64,000 nucleotides of DNA from Chrysogorgia sp. JL179-B06 (Eukaryota > Cnidaria > Anthozoa > Scleralcyonacea > Chrysogorgiidae): the NCBI GenBank assembly GCA_035772405.1, contig JAYKKM010000224.1, positions 2,714,001-2,778,000 on the forward strand, written 5' to 3'. The translations under genes were made by a program, and so were the position numbers. Position 1 is the first letter of the stretch; each line of letters opens with the position of its first letter. Below the pieces are notes generated by a model, which saw nothing but the letters and a program-made list of their open reading frames with translations, searched no databases and was not told the origin of the DNA. This document shows positions 12,195 to 23,200 of this stretch, piece after piece.

Positions 12195-12639
12195 GGGGGC
12201 AAGGGGGAGGGGGGTTATTGTCGGCATTTCACGAATAACAAAAAATTTCATTTTCACGATTATTGAAAATAGTAAAAACACGTCATGTCGTGATATTCCA
12301 GACATCAGAATTAGATTTTAGTTTAAAAAGATCACTATACAATTAAAGCCACGGTAAATATGATAGCGGTAATCATCTGTAAAATCAAGCGAGGTATACG
12401 ATGAAAGATCAAGAAAGTATATTGATCAATTATTGACCTTTATTGACTTTATGGGGGCCAAAGAATGTAGACATTCACAATTTAAGGTAAAATATCGGTC
12501 AAATCACAGTTTTCAAGCAAGCTTTTTTTACGGAATACATTTTAATCACGATTCACAGAAAGGTATTTATTTAAATCACTATTCACGAAGCACAAATCAC
12601 ATACCTAATCACGAGTCACAAAATACCCTTGTCCCAACC

Positions 12640-12661
12640 CCCCCCCCCCCCCCCCCCCCCC
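12640..12661. repeat. Poly-C tract
   Basis: About 22 consecutive C. The true length is uncertain in any assembly. Confidence 0.9.
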
Positions 12662-13556
12662 TTCAACCATAATGGTAATTTCGTCAAAACCCCGGAGAGA
12701 ACTCGATTCGGTGCAGCGATCAATTAAATATTCGTGGCTGCATATGCAGATGATTGAGCGGCTTAGCTACGTGCAGCACCACTTGAGGCAATGTTGTACT
12801 AACAACCTTTTATAGTTAAGTAAACCTTAATTATATATTATAGTCATTCTAATAGCACTTTTAAACTATACTGCCTCGTCGAGACAACTAGTGCCTTGTC
12901 TGCCTGAGTGCTGGCTATATGGCCCTGCATCATATTAATTACACACTGCGATTAATCGGCGCGATTTATGGTTTAGATGCATGTTAAAGACTATAGAAAC
13001 TGTGGGGCCAGAATTTGGTAACCAATTGAACGCGCCATAGAGCGATGACATATCTGATAACCAGTCAGGTACTTTAGTCAGGTATTTTCCCCGTAGTAAA
13101 TATTTTAAGATTTACTATCAGCAGAAAATCAAAGAGAGTTATTCACTTACCTGGTTAGCAGTGATATCCGGACGTTTACTTTTCGGATTGGAATATTATG
13201 ATGGATTAAAATCATTTGTAGGAGCTTGTAAAAGTGATCCAAACCGAAGCTTGCTCACAAAATAAGAGGGAGGTAGCATATCAAAATAATTAGTAGGTTC
13301 CAGACCGATACTTGGAAGCGGATCTGCACCAGTATTGCGAGTATAAGTCGGAGTAGGTACGAAGGAGAATCTACTGTATAACCCCCATTTTAAATTTACA
13401 ATATTATAGTATTAAAATTGACAATTAGTCAATGCGTAAGTATCTTCAATTTCTGTCACATTGTGCGCCACACTTGCACAGGGTCATGCATTGTAGTTCA
13501 GCACTTAAACCTTGATATATATTCACAGTGGCTTCTGCACACATTCTCTAGTTTGC

Positions 13557-14345
13557 ACCTACATCTCACGAGCTGTTCCTGGTATGCTTTCGAATCCCTA
13601 GCAATGTTGTCCATAGTAGAATCCAGCGCAGGTATTCTGATGTTTTTCACCCTACTCGCTTGGAGAAGGTGGTTCAGGACAGGGCTCAAGGCATTGACTC
13701 CAGCGATATCCTCCCTGGTAACTGCAATTTTTGTGTGTTGAAGTAAGGCTGAACAGAAATGTATCGAAAGATCTTTCCAGATCCAAAACCTATCTACAAC
13801 GCATCAAGATGCAGCCAAAAAAGCGATAATTACAAGCAACACTACAAATCTGTGTCTACAGTTTGCTGCAAGATCACCTTTTGAACCCTTTGCCAGCGGT
13901 GAATACTTGCTAGATAGGGTTTCTCGTGAAGTACACAAAACAATTTTGTCACTGGTAGTCGTAGACAAGATATGTTTTCCTTGAATAGCCTGCGTGGCGG
14001 CGTTAGGGGGAGGGGGAAAGCGGAAAGGCGAAGTGGGGAGTCCCCCGCAGGCTATCCTTGAATTTTGAGGGAGATAATTTTCTCGGCTAGATACTAAAAT
14101 AGCTCTGTTTTGTTGTCATCTCCGATGACGTCAGACTTAACCCTATTCCTTACCCCTGTTGCTGCGAGTTGTGCATTTAAGACTGAGTTTATGATGTATC
14201 TGTCGCAGACCATGTCATGCCTTTTAATTTTCTGCAACTGGCTTCTGATATATAGAGGGTAGGTAGACTTGGTTAACATATAGTCAGAAAATGTCTTACA
14301 TGCCCCATTTTTAATTTCCATGTCCCAAATTTACTAGGGCTGTAT
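13557..14345 (-). pseudogene. Left-arm gene fragment of unknown family
   Basis: Minus-strand frames include KNGACKTFSDYM, LYIRSQLQKIKRHD and NKTELF (14094-14321). The same blocks, in the same order, occur on the plus strand of the right arm. I recall this as an uncharacterised repeat-associated protein family of aquatic invertebrates; the function is unknown. Stops and shifts break it. Confidence 0.5.
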
Positions 14346-14647
14346 AGTCAATGAACGTCGCTTCAACAGGAGCAGTTTCCACTATAGGGTCGTATAGACT
14401 GCTTCTCCATACTCTTCAACAAATCCGAAGTGACGTCATGCTTTTGTTTCGACGATGCTGCTTGTCAAGTGTTTATAAAGAGAGCCAAATTGTATTTCTT
14501 GATCATCTCTGTGACTTGGTTCACTCTACCAGACGCTCTTTGACATAGATAGTATATTGCTGCACTGCAATTCGGTCAGCATCCTTGATCGTTACTGCTA
14601 CGTTTGTATCAGCAATGTCTCCGGTGTCTCGGTATAGAACAAGTAGA

Positions 14648-15250
14648 TATTGGGAATGGATCTTGGGAATGATTCTTCGGAATGGATCTTGGGAAAATTG
14701 GGAATGGATCTTGGGAATGATTCTTGGGAATGGATCTTGGGAATGGATCTTGGGAATGGATCTTGGGAATGGATCTTCGGAATGATTCTTGGAAATGGAT
14801 CTTGGGAATGGATCTTGGGAATAGATCTTGGGAATGGATCTTGGGAATGGATCTTGGGAATGATTCTTGGGAATGGATCTTGGAAATGGATCTTGGGAAT
14901 GGATCTTGGGAATGATTCTTGGGAATGGATCTTGGGAATGGATCTTGGGAATGATTCTTGGGAATAGATCTTGGGAATGATTCTTGGGAATGGATCTTCG
15001 GAATGATTCTTGGGAATGGATCTTGGGAATGGATCTTGGGAATGATTCTTGGGAATGGATCTTGAGAATGGATCTTGGGAATGATTCTTGGGAATGGATC
15101 TTGGGAATGGATCTTGGGAATGGGTCTTGGGAATGATCGATTCTTGGGAATGGATCTTGAGAATGGATCTTGGGAATGATTCTTGGGAATGGATCTTGGG
15201 AATGGATCTTGGGAATGATTCTTGGGAATGGATCTTGGGAATGGATTTCC
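14648..15250. repeat. 13-nt tandem array, about 46 units
   Basis: Units atggatcttggga and atgattcttggga alternate irregularly. Since 13 is not a multiple of 3 the translated period is 13 residues (39 nt), and frames on both strands stay open over up to 250 codons; that is composition, not a gene. Confidence 0.95.
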
Positions 15251-15394
15251 CATGCTTTGGACAACAGCAACAAGTAAGCCGATCTACATTGTGTGCTCTT
15301 TACTCACTTAAGACTGAAGGAGTCTCAGAAAATAGCATCGTCGAAACAAAATCAAAGCATGACGTCATTAAAGCAGAATTGTTCTCTCTTCTCA

Positions 15395-16345
15395 CAGCTC
15401 TGTGTTTCCTACAGGTAATCGTGATGACTTATTCTCCACTCATGAAAACCAAATCGACTACCCACTATATCCATTTCTATACTCTCGGCAACTTACGATC
15501 AGGTGCAAAGTCGGGTTTTTGGAGAGCATGATGGAGCTATATCTACGACCGCTCCTGTTGTTGAAGCGATGCTCATTGACGGTGCAGCCCTTATAACTTC
15601 GCTGAAACTAAATGGAGCATGTAAGAAATTTTCTGACAAGGCTAACCAAGTCTACCTATCTTATATCAGAAGCCATTTGCAGAAAACGAAAAGGCTTGAT
15701 ATATTATCTTGGAAAGATATACATCATAAACAGTCTTAAATGCATGACTCGCAGCAACAGAGAGAATTAAGTCTGATGTCAAACTAACTTCCTTTCTGAG
15801 AGTAGGTGACAACAAAACAGAGCTGTTAATTCATAACCTAGCCCAGTAAACCATCTCCGTCGAAATTCAAGGAAAACAGATCATGTCCTCCAGTGATAAA
15901 ACTGTTTTATGTAATTCAAGAGAAAATCTCTTTAGCATTTCTCCTGCATTTACTCACAAAGAAGCAGGTACAAGGCGTATATATTGCATATAGTGCATTC
16001 GATACTGGCAAAGAAGTCGTTCAAAAAGGTTGAACTTTGAAGTCTAGCGAACTGTAGATAGTGACAGATGCTCTGGTGCTTCCAATTACCTTTTTCAATC
16101 GACGAAATCTTGAGGAGCTGTGGATAGCTTTTGGATCTGTGGAGGCCTTTCCATACAATTGCTCTTCACGAGATGGCTACTTCTTTTGGTGAAGAAAATT
16201 GTCAAGCACTTGGATTTTTCCATTCGATTTTTTCATACTGGGAAGTCACGACTGTATTTATTCTTCAGAAGAATTCATGTCGGTGATGCACGGAAAGCTC
16301 TCTTCACACAGAAAAGAAGAACCCTTGTAGATAGCCGATTCGTCT
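15395..16345 (+). pseudogene. Right-arm gene fragment of unknown family
   Basis: Plus-strand frames contain HENQIDYPL, GACKKFSDKANQVYLSYIRS and HLQKTKRLDI near 15440-15700, then DSDVLVLPITFFNRRNLEEL and WIAFGSVEAF near 16058-16150. The pieces look like one protein in several frames, homologous to the left arm. No function can be assigned. Confidence 0.55.
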
Positions 16346-16894
16346 GACGGCATCAGCCTTCGCTAGCTTCAGCACACAAAGAGGATACCAAGGAGAATAT
16401 TGCTGGAGTCAATGCCTTGAGCCCGTCCTCGACTACTTTTCTCAAGAGAGTGTCGGTGGAAACATTAGAATCCGAACACTAGGTGGATTCCACTATAAAC
16501 AACATTGCCAGTAGCGTCAAAAGCAATGTTTAAAGATAGATATCTCCGAAACGAATGAACGAAATCAAAAGCTGTCAAATATATTCAACTATTTTGGATG
16601 CAACTTATTTGCTTTGTATGAACATTAGATTTTGCTAGGGGCAGGTAGGATGGCTGGGAGAAAACAGGACAGATAGGGTTCAGTAGGACTCGATGACATT
16701 GGCAACAAAAATCATAATTTCCAATGTTTGACTTTCTAATTAACAAACAGACTTGCGAAATCCAAGTAAACAAATCTACTCTGTTACAAAACAACAGCAC
16801 TGTGCATGTATATATTAGTTTTTATCTATAGTACTCATAAATTTTATGGTAACTTGTTACATTTTACCTACACAGGGTCATTATATAGGGGAAC

Positions 16895-16975
16895 AGCTTA
16901 TGCTGATAATGTTTACTGTTTTAAATAAAACTTTCATTCATTCATTCGTTCATTTCATTCATTCACTTTTAAATA
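16895..16975. repeat. Degenerate cattcatt microsatellite
   Basis: aaataaaactttcattcatt and further cattc/gttc units. A preceding aataaa may mark the 3' end of a non-LTR retrotransposon tail, but no coding part is visible. Confidence 0.6.
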
Positions 16976-17032
16976 AAGATTATTATTATAATCAAGACAC
17001 ACACATGGATATGTCACTGACATGGACATAAA

Positions 17033-17446
17033 CATAGGCGTACCAGGCAGGGGGCAGGGGGGCAATTGCCCCCCGAAACGTTTTAAAAATGAAACTTTCG
17101 GGCACTTTTTGAAGCCGAAATTTCGGGTAATATTGCTGTTAAATATTCATGAAAAATTTATATTTTAAACTGTTTTAATAGTAAAAAGTAATATGTTTTA
17201 ACATTATTAAACATAATATATAAGAGTTGTTTTGCAGTTGCACTGTTTAAAATTATACTAAGGGCTATATCACATACGATAGATGAAGTACTCCCCTATC
17301 ACCGAAACCGCTGAGAAATATAGTCACTTGTTAAGTTGCACCCTGCCACACTGCATCAGTGGAGAGTGACGAGAGTCGACTTTTAATTTTTCGGGCAAAA
17401 ATGTTTCCCCCCCCCCCCCCCCCCCCCAAATATGAAGTACGCACAC
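17033..17446. mobile_element. Dispersed element, copy 1 (relative at 56575-56985)
   Basis: Shares the ttgctgttaaatattcatga, agagttgttttgca and gtactcccctat(a/c) blocks with 56575-56985, and ends with a poly-C tract and gtacgc. Ends taggcgtacc / gtacgc are inverted. Confidence 0.65.
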
Positions 17447-18352
17447 CTTAAATTAATTAATTTGTCATTAACAACTTTGCTTGAAAACAAAATTACGTGT
17501 AATATTTATAAACTTTTAGAAAAAGTTGTAGCAAAAATACCTACAAGTTATATGTTCCCAAGGCAAGCAAAGGAGATGGGCAACTAAAATGACTTAGAAC
17601 CTTGGTTTGGAAACAGCTGCAAAAAATTGTCAGGATTCCAAAATGAATTTAGTCTTTCCGTGGAATAAAAGATAAGGTTTTTTTATATCTTTGGATAAAA
17701 GTTAATCTTTACAGTGTGGTGTTTCCAAATTAAATAGCTGACCAGAAAATTTCGACCCTTCTCTCTATTATGCCCCTACTTGGCTCTCCGATTTTGGAAT
17801 TAGCCCCCTATCTATTGAGCTGTCTCATTTTTGAGTTTTTTCTATTGAGACCTCTCTATTGAATCCCTTGTCTATCAAACCCCTCTATTGCGCGCCCGCT
17901 CTATTGAACCCTCTCTAATTAAAATGAAATAAAAGTTGTTTTTGCATTGTGTATAGTTACATTACAATCTAACCTACAACTACAATTATTTAATTGACAT
18001 TGTTAATAAGACGTTAATGAGCGTGTAACACATTGAAAACAGAGATACACCCAAGGCCTATGGAATTGAGGTGTCAGTTTAGATGAGCTTTTTTCATAAA
18101 TTGGTTACATGACTAATACTCATCCTTTTCGGAAGCTATTACAAGTGCCGAATCACTCACATCGTATCATACCAAAAGTCCAAAAGTACAAACAAGGTTC
18201 GTTTTCTTGCGAACTATTTCAACAGAAAACAACTTTTATCAAACACTACTTTGACATAAAAATTAGACAGATAATGAAAATTTCAATGTGCGCAGCGGCT
18301 CCTGCGGGTGGGTAGCCTGATTTTCATACAGTACGGTCACAGGGTACGGTGT

Positions 18353-18873
18353 CAGGGCCGTTGCGAGCAAAGAAGACCAGGGGGGGTGGGGAAAGAAATT
18401 TACCTGATTTTCGAAATTATTTCTTATTTTACCTGAAAATATTTTTCGTTCAGTCAGAGTTATCTACATCGCAATTTACACATATTTAAGTCCATTTCGC
18501 ATCGGCTAAATTTCGCATCGCATTTGCTTTCGACTAAAATTCAAAAACATTGAACGCCATATTGTACGCCATATCACCGTGGGTTCGTCGTCGCACAATT
18601 GGAAACTGTCGTCTGTCTGTCGGTGCAATACCACAATGAGTGATATTTACATAAAGTATAAGTTATGATTTCGAATTGTGATAATTATCGGAGACTGTTA
18701 AGTTCTGTTGAGGTATATTTTTTACACCTGGTGTGCTTTTCGGACAAGTCAATTGGTGCATAGTTTACCTGATTTTCGGTTTAAATCAAGCTGATAATTT
18801 ACCTGAAATTCAAAAATTCAAATGCTAGGGGGGGTGTAACACCCCCCACACCCCCCCAGTAGCTACGGCCCTG
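18353..18873. mobile_element. hAT-like non-autonomous element with 8-bp TSD
   Basis: Ends cagggccgt / acggccctg are flanked on both sides by the identical 8-mer tacggtgt (18345-18352 and 18874-18881), the hallmark of hAT insertion. No transposase inside. Confidence 0.92.
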
Positions 18874-18898
18874 TACGGTGTCGTCGCTCACTCCCACC

Positions 18899-19686
18899 CA
18901 GTGGCGTGGTGGCCGGGGGGGCCGGGGGGCCATGGCCCCCCCAGCGATGGTTTCAAGAGGGGCGCCGACACGGACGGTGGGCGCCAAAATTACCAAGAAG
19001 GGCCTGGATTAGTGTGTAAAATTTAAATTAAAGCGTTCATTTTCTGCACTCAAGAGGGTGAAGACTCGAATTCGTTCGTCCATGGTTCAGGAGAGACTTG
19101 AATCGTTGCTTTCAATGACAATCGAGCGTAAAATTTTGCTCAAATGCGATAAAGACCGTCTCATCAACTTGTACGCAAAGCTTTCTCCCGAACTGTCAAA
19201 AGCTCTACTTTGACTAATTGACTTGCATTCGGTTAATCGGTTGTCTTTTAAAACTGTTAAGTTAGTGTTATATTATGCTCAACGTGCATAAACTTTAGCC
19301 TATAGGCTATAGTATATTCTGACTATACGTTATTGACATTTGACCAGGAACAAAATTATTTTCTAACAGTCTCTCTTCAGTCTCTTCGTTCTTGTAAAAC
19401 CCTATAAATTTCTAAACAAATTGTAAATCTTGATACAAAAAATGTTGTTTTCTAACCATGGGAATTCTGTAAAATCTTTCCCCAGAACGCAGCAAATGGC
19501 ATTTCAGAGACTCTAGATTTCAAAAATTTCGGGGGTGCATGCCCCCGAACCCCCCTAGAAAGCGGACAACTCACGCCTTCGGCGCTCGCTTATGTCAGAT
19601 TTGCAACTGGATTTGACATCTCTGGGGGCGCCAATTTAGCACTGGCCAGTGGCCCCCCTTGAAATATTCGAGCCACCACGCCACTG
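18899..19686. mobile_element. hAT-like non-autonomous element with 8-bp TSD
   Basis: Ends cagtggcgtggtggc / gccaccacgccactg are flanked by ctcccacc at 18891-18898 and 19687-19694. It lies only 9 bp from the target duplication of the preceding hAT element. The interior has no intact ORF. Confidence 0.92.
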
Positions 19687-19738
19687 CTCCCACCGGCCTT
19701 TTTATGGCTCCGTCGATCCTGTTTTTGTCAATGGTCTT

Positions 19739-19997
19739 CAGTGGCGGATCCAGGGGGGTTCCGAGGGTGCCATGTCCCTTTCTGAAGCCGAGCGTGTTCT
19801 TTACACTCATTTCAGAACTTTATATTTTACTCAAAAGTGCCCTCGAAATGCAGGAAATGCTGTTTTAGAGACACAAAATTCAAAAATATTCCGGGTGGCA
19901 TGCCCCAGGACCCCTAGTAATGTGTCGTCACTTAGGCACAGACTTAGGACTGAGCTTGGAACCCCCCTTTTCAAAATCTAGCCTGGATCCGCCACTG
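19739..19997. mobile_element. hAT-like MITE
   Basis: Ends cagtggcggatccagg / cctggatccgccactg. Flanks share gtctt on both sides, so the target duplication is short or eroded. Confidence 0.85.
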
Positions 19998-20193
19998 GTC
20001 TTGATCGCGAAAGAGCTACAGTACCACCAGAGTTGTGCTCCATAATTAACGCAAAATAGAAATATTGCCAACGTCGTGTATATTATGTTATTCAATTTGA
20101 AATTTTATTAAAAACAAAAAACAAATTTTTGTAAAACATTTCACTTTCCCGCCAAGCCACTGAGCATGCGCAAGGAATTTTTATCGTTTAGAC

Positions 20194-20274
20194 ATGGCGG
20201 ACCAAGAAGCTCAATTCGAAAGTTTACTTCATCATTTCATGTCACCGGACAATAATACCAGGCAGCAAGCTGAG
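20194..20274 (+). CDS. IPO5: IPO5 exon 1
   Basis: 81 nt, residues 1-27, from the first ATG after a region that carries no upstream in-frame extension I can support. It ends QQAE before donor gtgaga, phase 0, as in the family's SPDN-x-x-R-x-QAE segment. Confidence 0.93.
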
Positions 20275-23200
20275 GTGAGAGCTGTTTACTTCTATTATAT
20301 GCGATAGCTCGTCTATTTGTAATTTACCGAGGTACTTGACAGTGAGATCGGAGGTAAATCTGGCTGTAAAGTGAATATATTTACTGTGTACATATTAATA
20401 TGTCGGTAGAAATATCTTTCGGATGTTGGTATGTATTCACCTAGATCATTTTCTCCGAATATGAAATGGTGATCTAGAAATTGTGACTGTTCCGTCTTGC
20501 TGGATACAGTTCATTGTTATTTGAAGTGGGACGTTTTTGAAGCTACATCCTCGGCAACAGCCTACACTAGACAGTACCTCACGTGTTTGCCGTCGCTGGC
20601 GCATACCCTGTTGTCATTTATTCAAATTAAACTTACAGACACTCAGAGATTGAGAATGTTCGTCCAAAATCAATTTCCCTTTCGAGCTGGGCTGTCGGTG
20701 TGCTTTGTTTTAACGTTGATTCAAGCTTTGCCATTCAATTTTTTTTAGCTATTTTGTATTTATCACAGCAGGCTTATAGTTATAATAATAGGTTGATAGG
20801 TAAATAACAGTAATTTTCCGTTCGAGTGGTCTAATATGAACATTGTACAGCGGAACCTTGTTAATACAACCACCAATGGGCCATAAAAATGTGGTCGTAT
20901 TATGTACCGATCAATTCGAAACATCACCATCCCCGTACATACCCCGGGAATTTGACTCTAAGCTGTGTCCGGGTAGTAGGGAATTTCACGTTCGAGGCCT
21001 TTTGCCAGGTGGGGAATTTGAACTGGAAATTTGCACGTTTTCGGGTGGAATTCCTTCTCGCTGTCAATCTTGTTCCCAGAGCCTTCGCCGGCTCACGGTC
21101 CAACTAAAGCGTGGTCACGGCCACCATTTTCTTTACAATGGCGGTGGAATCAGTGGAAGGATTGTTATTGTTAGATTTTAAAGGGAAAGATTCCGCTTTC
21201 CTCAAGGACTGGTTTGTCAAATATGGAATGGAAGGGAATTTCTGTACTTCTAGTTTCATAATTTGGCCATGGGGTCGGGCATTTGCCTGTTTAATTTCTT
21301 GCTACAGTAGGGAATTTGAACAACCAAATTTTCAAAAGTTCAAATTCCCGGGGCCTGCCCGGGGGGATGGTGAAGTTTCGAATTGATTGGTACATTAGCG
21401 GGGTGGCCATATTAATGGGGTGGTCATATTAACAGGGTAATTCTAATTATTATATGGATAAGGCGAGCGGGGGTGGTGACGTTACATATACGGGCATGTT
21501 ACATATACGGGCATGTTACATATACGGGCATGTTACATATACGGGCATGTTACATATACGGGCATGTTACATATACGGGCATGTTACATATACGGGCATG
21601 TTACATATACGGGCATGTTACATATACGGGCATGTTACATATACGGGCATGTTACATATACGGGTTCTACAAAACTATTACGCCGGTGGATCATCTTACA
21701 GGCATTATAGTAACAAAGTGCGTTAAGAGATTAGCACCTTACCCAAGTATCACATAATCCAATCTGGCTTTGTACAGGAATATCGTATTTCACCGATCTG
21801 GTAGCTAATATTGTTTGCGTTGTGCTGCTGAATTTCACCGAATATATAATGTTTAAATAAAACAAAATTACCAAATGATCATACAAAATGATCATATATA
21901 AATTACAAGATATATCTAAAATACAACACGGGAGGTTTTTTTGTTATATATTTTGAGTGCTGGGTGGAAGGCTCCATTTTGGCATGAGTGCCGGGTGGCA
22001 CTGCTGAGCGCCGCCCATCATCAGATCCCTGTAAGGGTATTTTACCAGGAACTAAAACACTTGTAGAATCCATATGTACATCCAGGATGTGAGTGGCATA
22101 TTTTTTGTACCTGTATGTTACACTCACATGTAGTATATTGACCAAAATGACTAATTTTGATTTTAATTAAACCTTAATGGTTGAGCTACTGTAAACGTGA
22201 AGTGAAATGAAAACCGAGTGAAACTTTTATATTGTAAAATAACCATGTGATGGAAATTAGCCAATAAATATACTTATTATATATTGTAGTTACTACGTGC
22301 ATTTTGATTGGCTAAGAGCTTACAGTTAAATATCGCAATCACGCAAGAATCACGCAACCAACAGATAACTCTGTTATCTGCTAGCAGTTAACAACTGCCT
22401 CGCTTGTGGAGGATGGGTGCCTGGGACATCCAGGGGCTTCCACTTCCACAGCCAGCCCCCAGATAGAGTACCGCTCTCATGGCCGGCAAATCCCCGCAAC
22501 CCAGCCATGAGTCCCCATACCCCAACTCCAGGCACCCGTCACACTGACTATGTCAGTGGAAAATTGAGGGACACAAGAAGAAAAAATAAAATAAAAATGA
22601 AAAAAAATATATATATATAATACACTACTAATGAACAAGGATACAACTTTCCACGCTCCAACAACTTTCTTGCACCACGCTACACTGAACAATACTCACC
22701 GACGTCAAGCGGGCGTCCACTTGAGCCTGCATACCACGCTAGAGACCGCTGACCGCTAACCGCCAATTACGCTATACTGAACCGCTCTTGGTTGTTAACT
22801 TAGTTAAATATCATTTAACTGCATTTAACAACTGCCTCGCTTGTGGAGGATGGGTGCCTGGGACATCCAGGGGCTTCCACTTCCACAGCCAGCCCCCAGA
22901 TAGAGTACCGCTCTCATGGCCGGCAAATCCCCGCAACCCAGCCATGAGTCCCCATACCACGCCGAAGGGACCTCCGACAAGATCTGTGATCAAGTCGGAG
23001 CCCTGGGGCTCATGGCCTGGGGAAAGCCAGAGCCCCCCGCTAACGCCATATCCCGAGGCACCCATGACATAACCGCAACATTACCACACATGCCAATACA
23101 ATATTAACCAATGCCTACCTTTCATAGTTATACCAGCTTCTCAGAGACACTAAGGATAGTATGGACTGGAGTTCTGATGTATCTTTGATACGCATCACTG

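Larger units (their letters stand above)
13550..16515. mobile_element. Foldback element: inverted arms around a 13-nt array
   Basis: Left arm 13550-14465 and right arm 15340-16515 are diverged inverted copies; for example gacgtcatgctttt with gtttcgacgatgc at 14433-14460 mirrors gcatcgtcgaaac and catgacgtc at 15336-15366. Between them is the 13-nt array. Both arms contain fragments of the same protein-coding sequence, pointing outward, so the element resembles two head-to-head gene copies fused by a satellite. Confidence 0.8.
9837..20193. other. Intergenic region between divergent AGFG1 and IPO5
   Basis: 10.4 kb between the two start codons. It contains TIR elements at 10570-10768, 11146-11286 and 11688-12194, a foldback at 13550-16515, a dispersed repeat at 17033-17446 and three hAT-like elements at 18353-19997. 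No further host gene was found. Both promoters should lie here, near 9840-10100 and before 20190, but I cannot point to elements. Confidence 0.7.

Noticed and set aside
13418..13741. 107-codon plus-strand frame
   Set aside because: It runs against the homologous direction of the left foldback arm, whose gene fragment is on the minus strand.
14521..15273. Open frames of up to 250 codons over the 13-nt array, on both strands
   Set aside because: The frames follow from a stop-free 13-nt unit; the predicted proteins are pure repeats with no start context or conserved flanks.
21484..21660. CRISPR-like regular repetition
   Set aside because: Units are contiguous with no spacers, and the gene structure is eukaryotic.
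21454..21757. Three overlapping open frames over the 17-nt array
   Set aside because: All encode the same shifted repeat because the unit length is not a multiple of three; no coding evidence.
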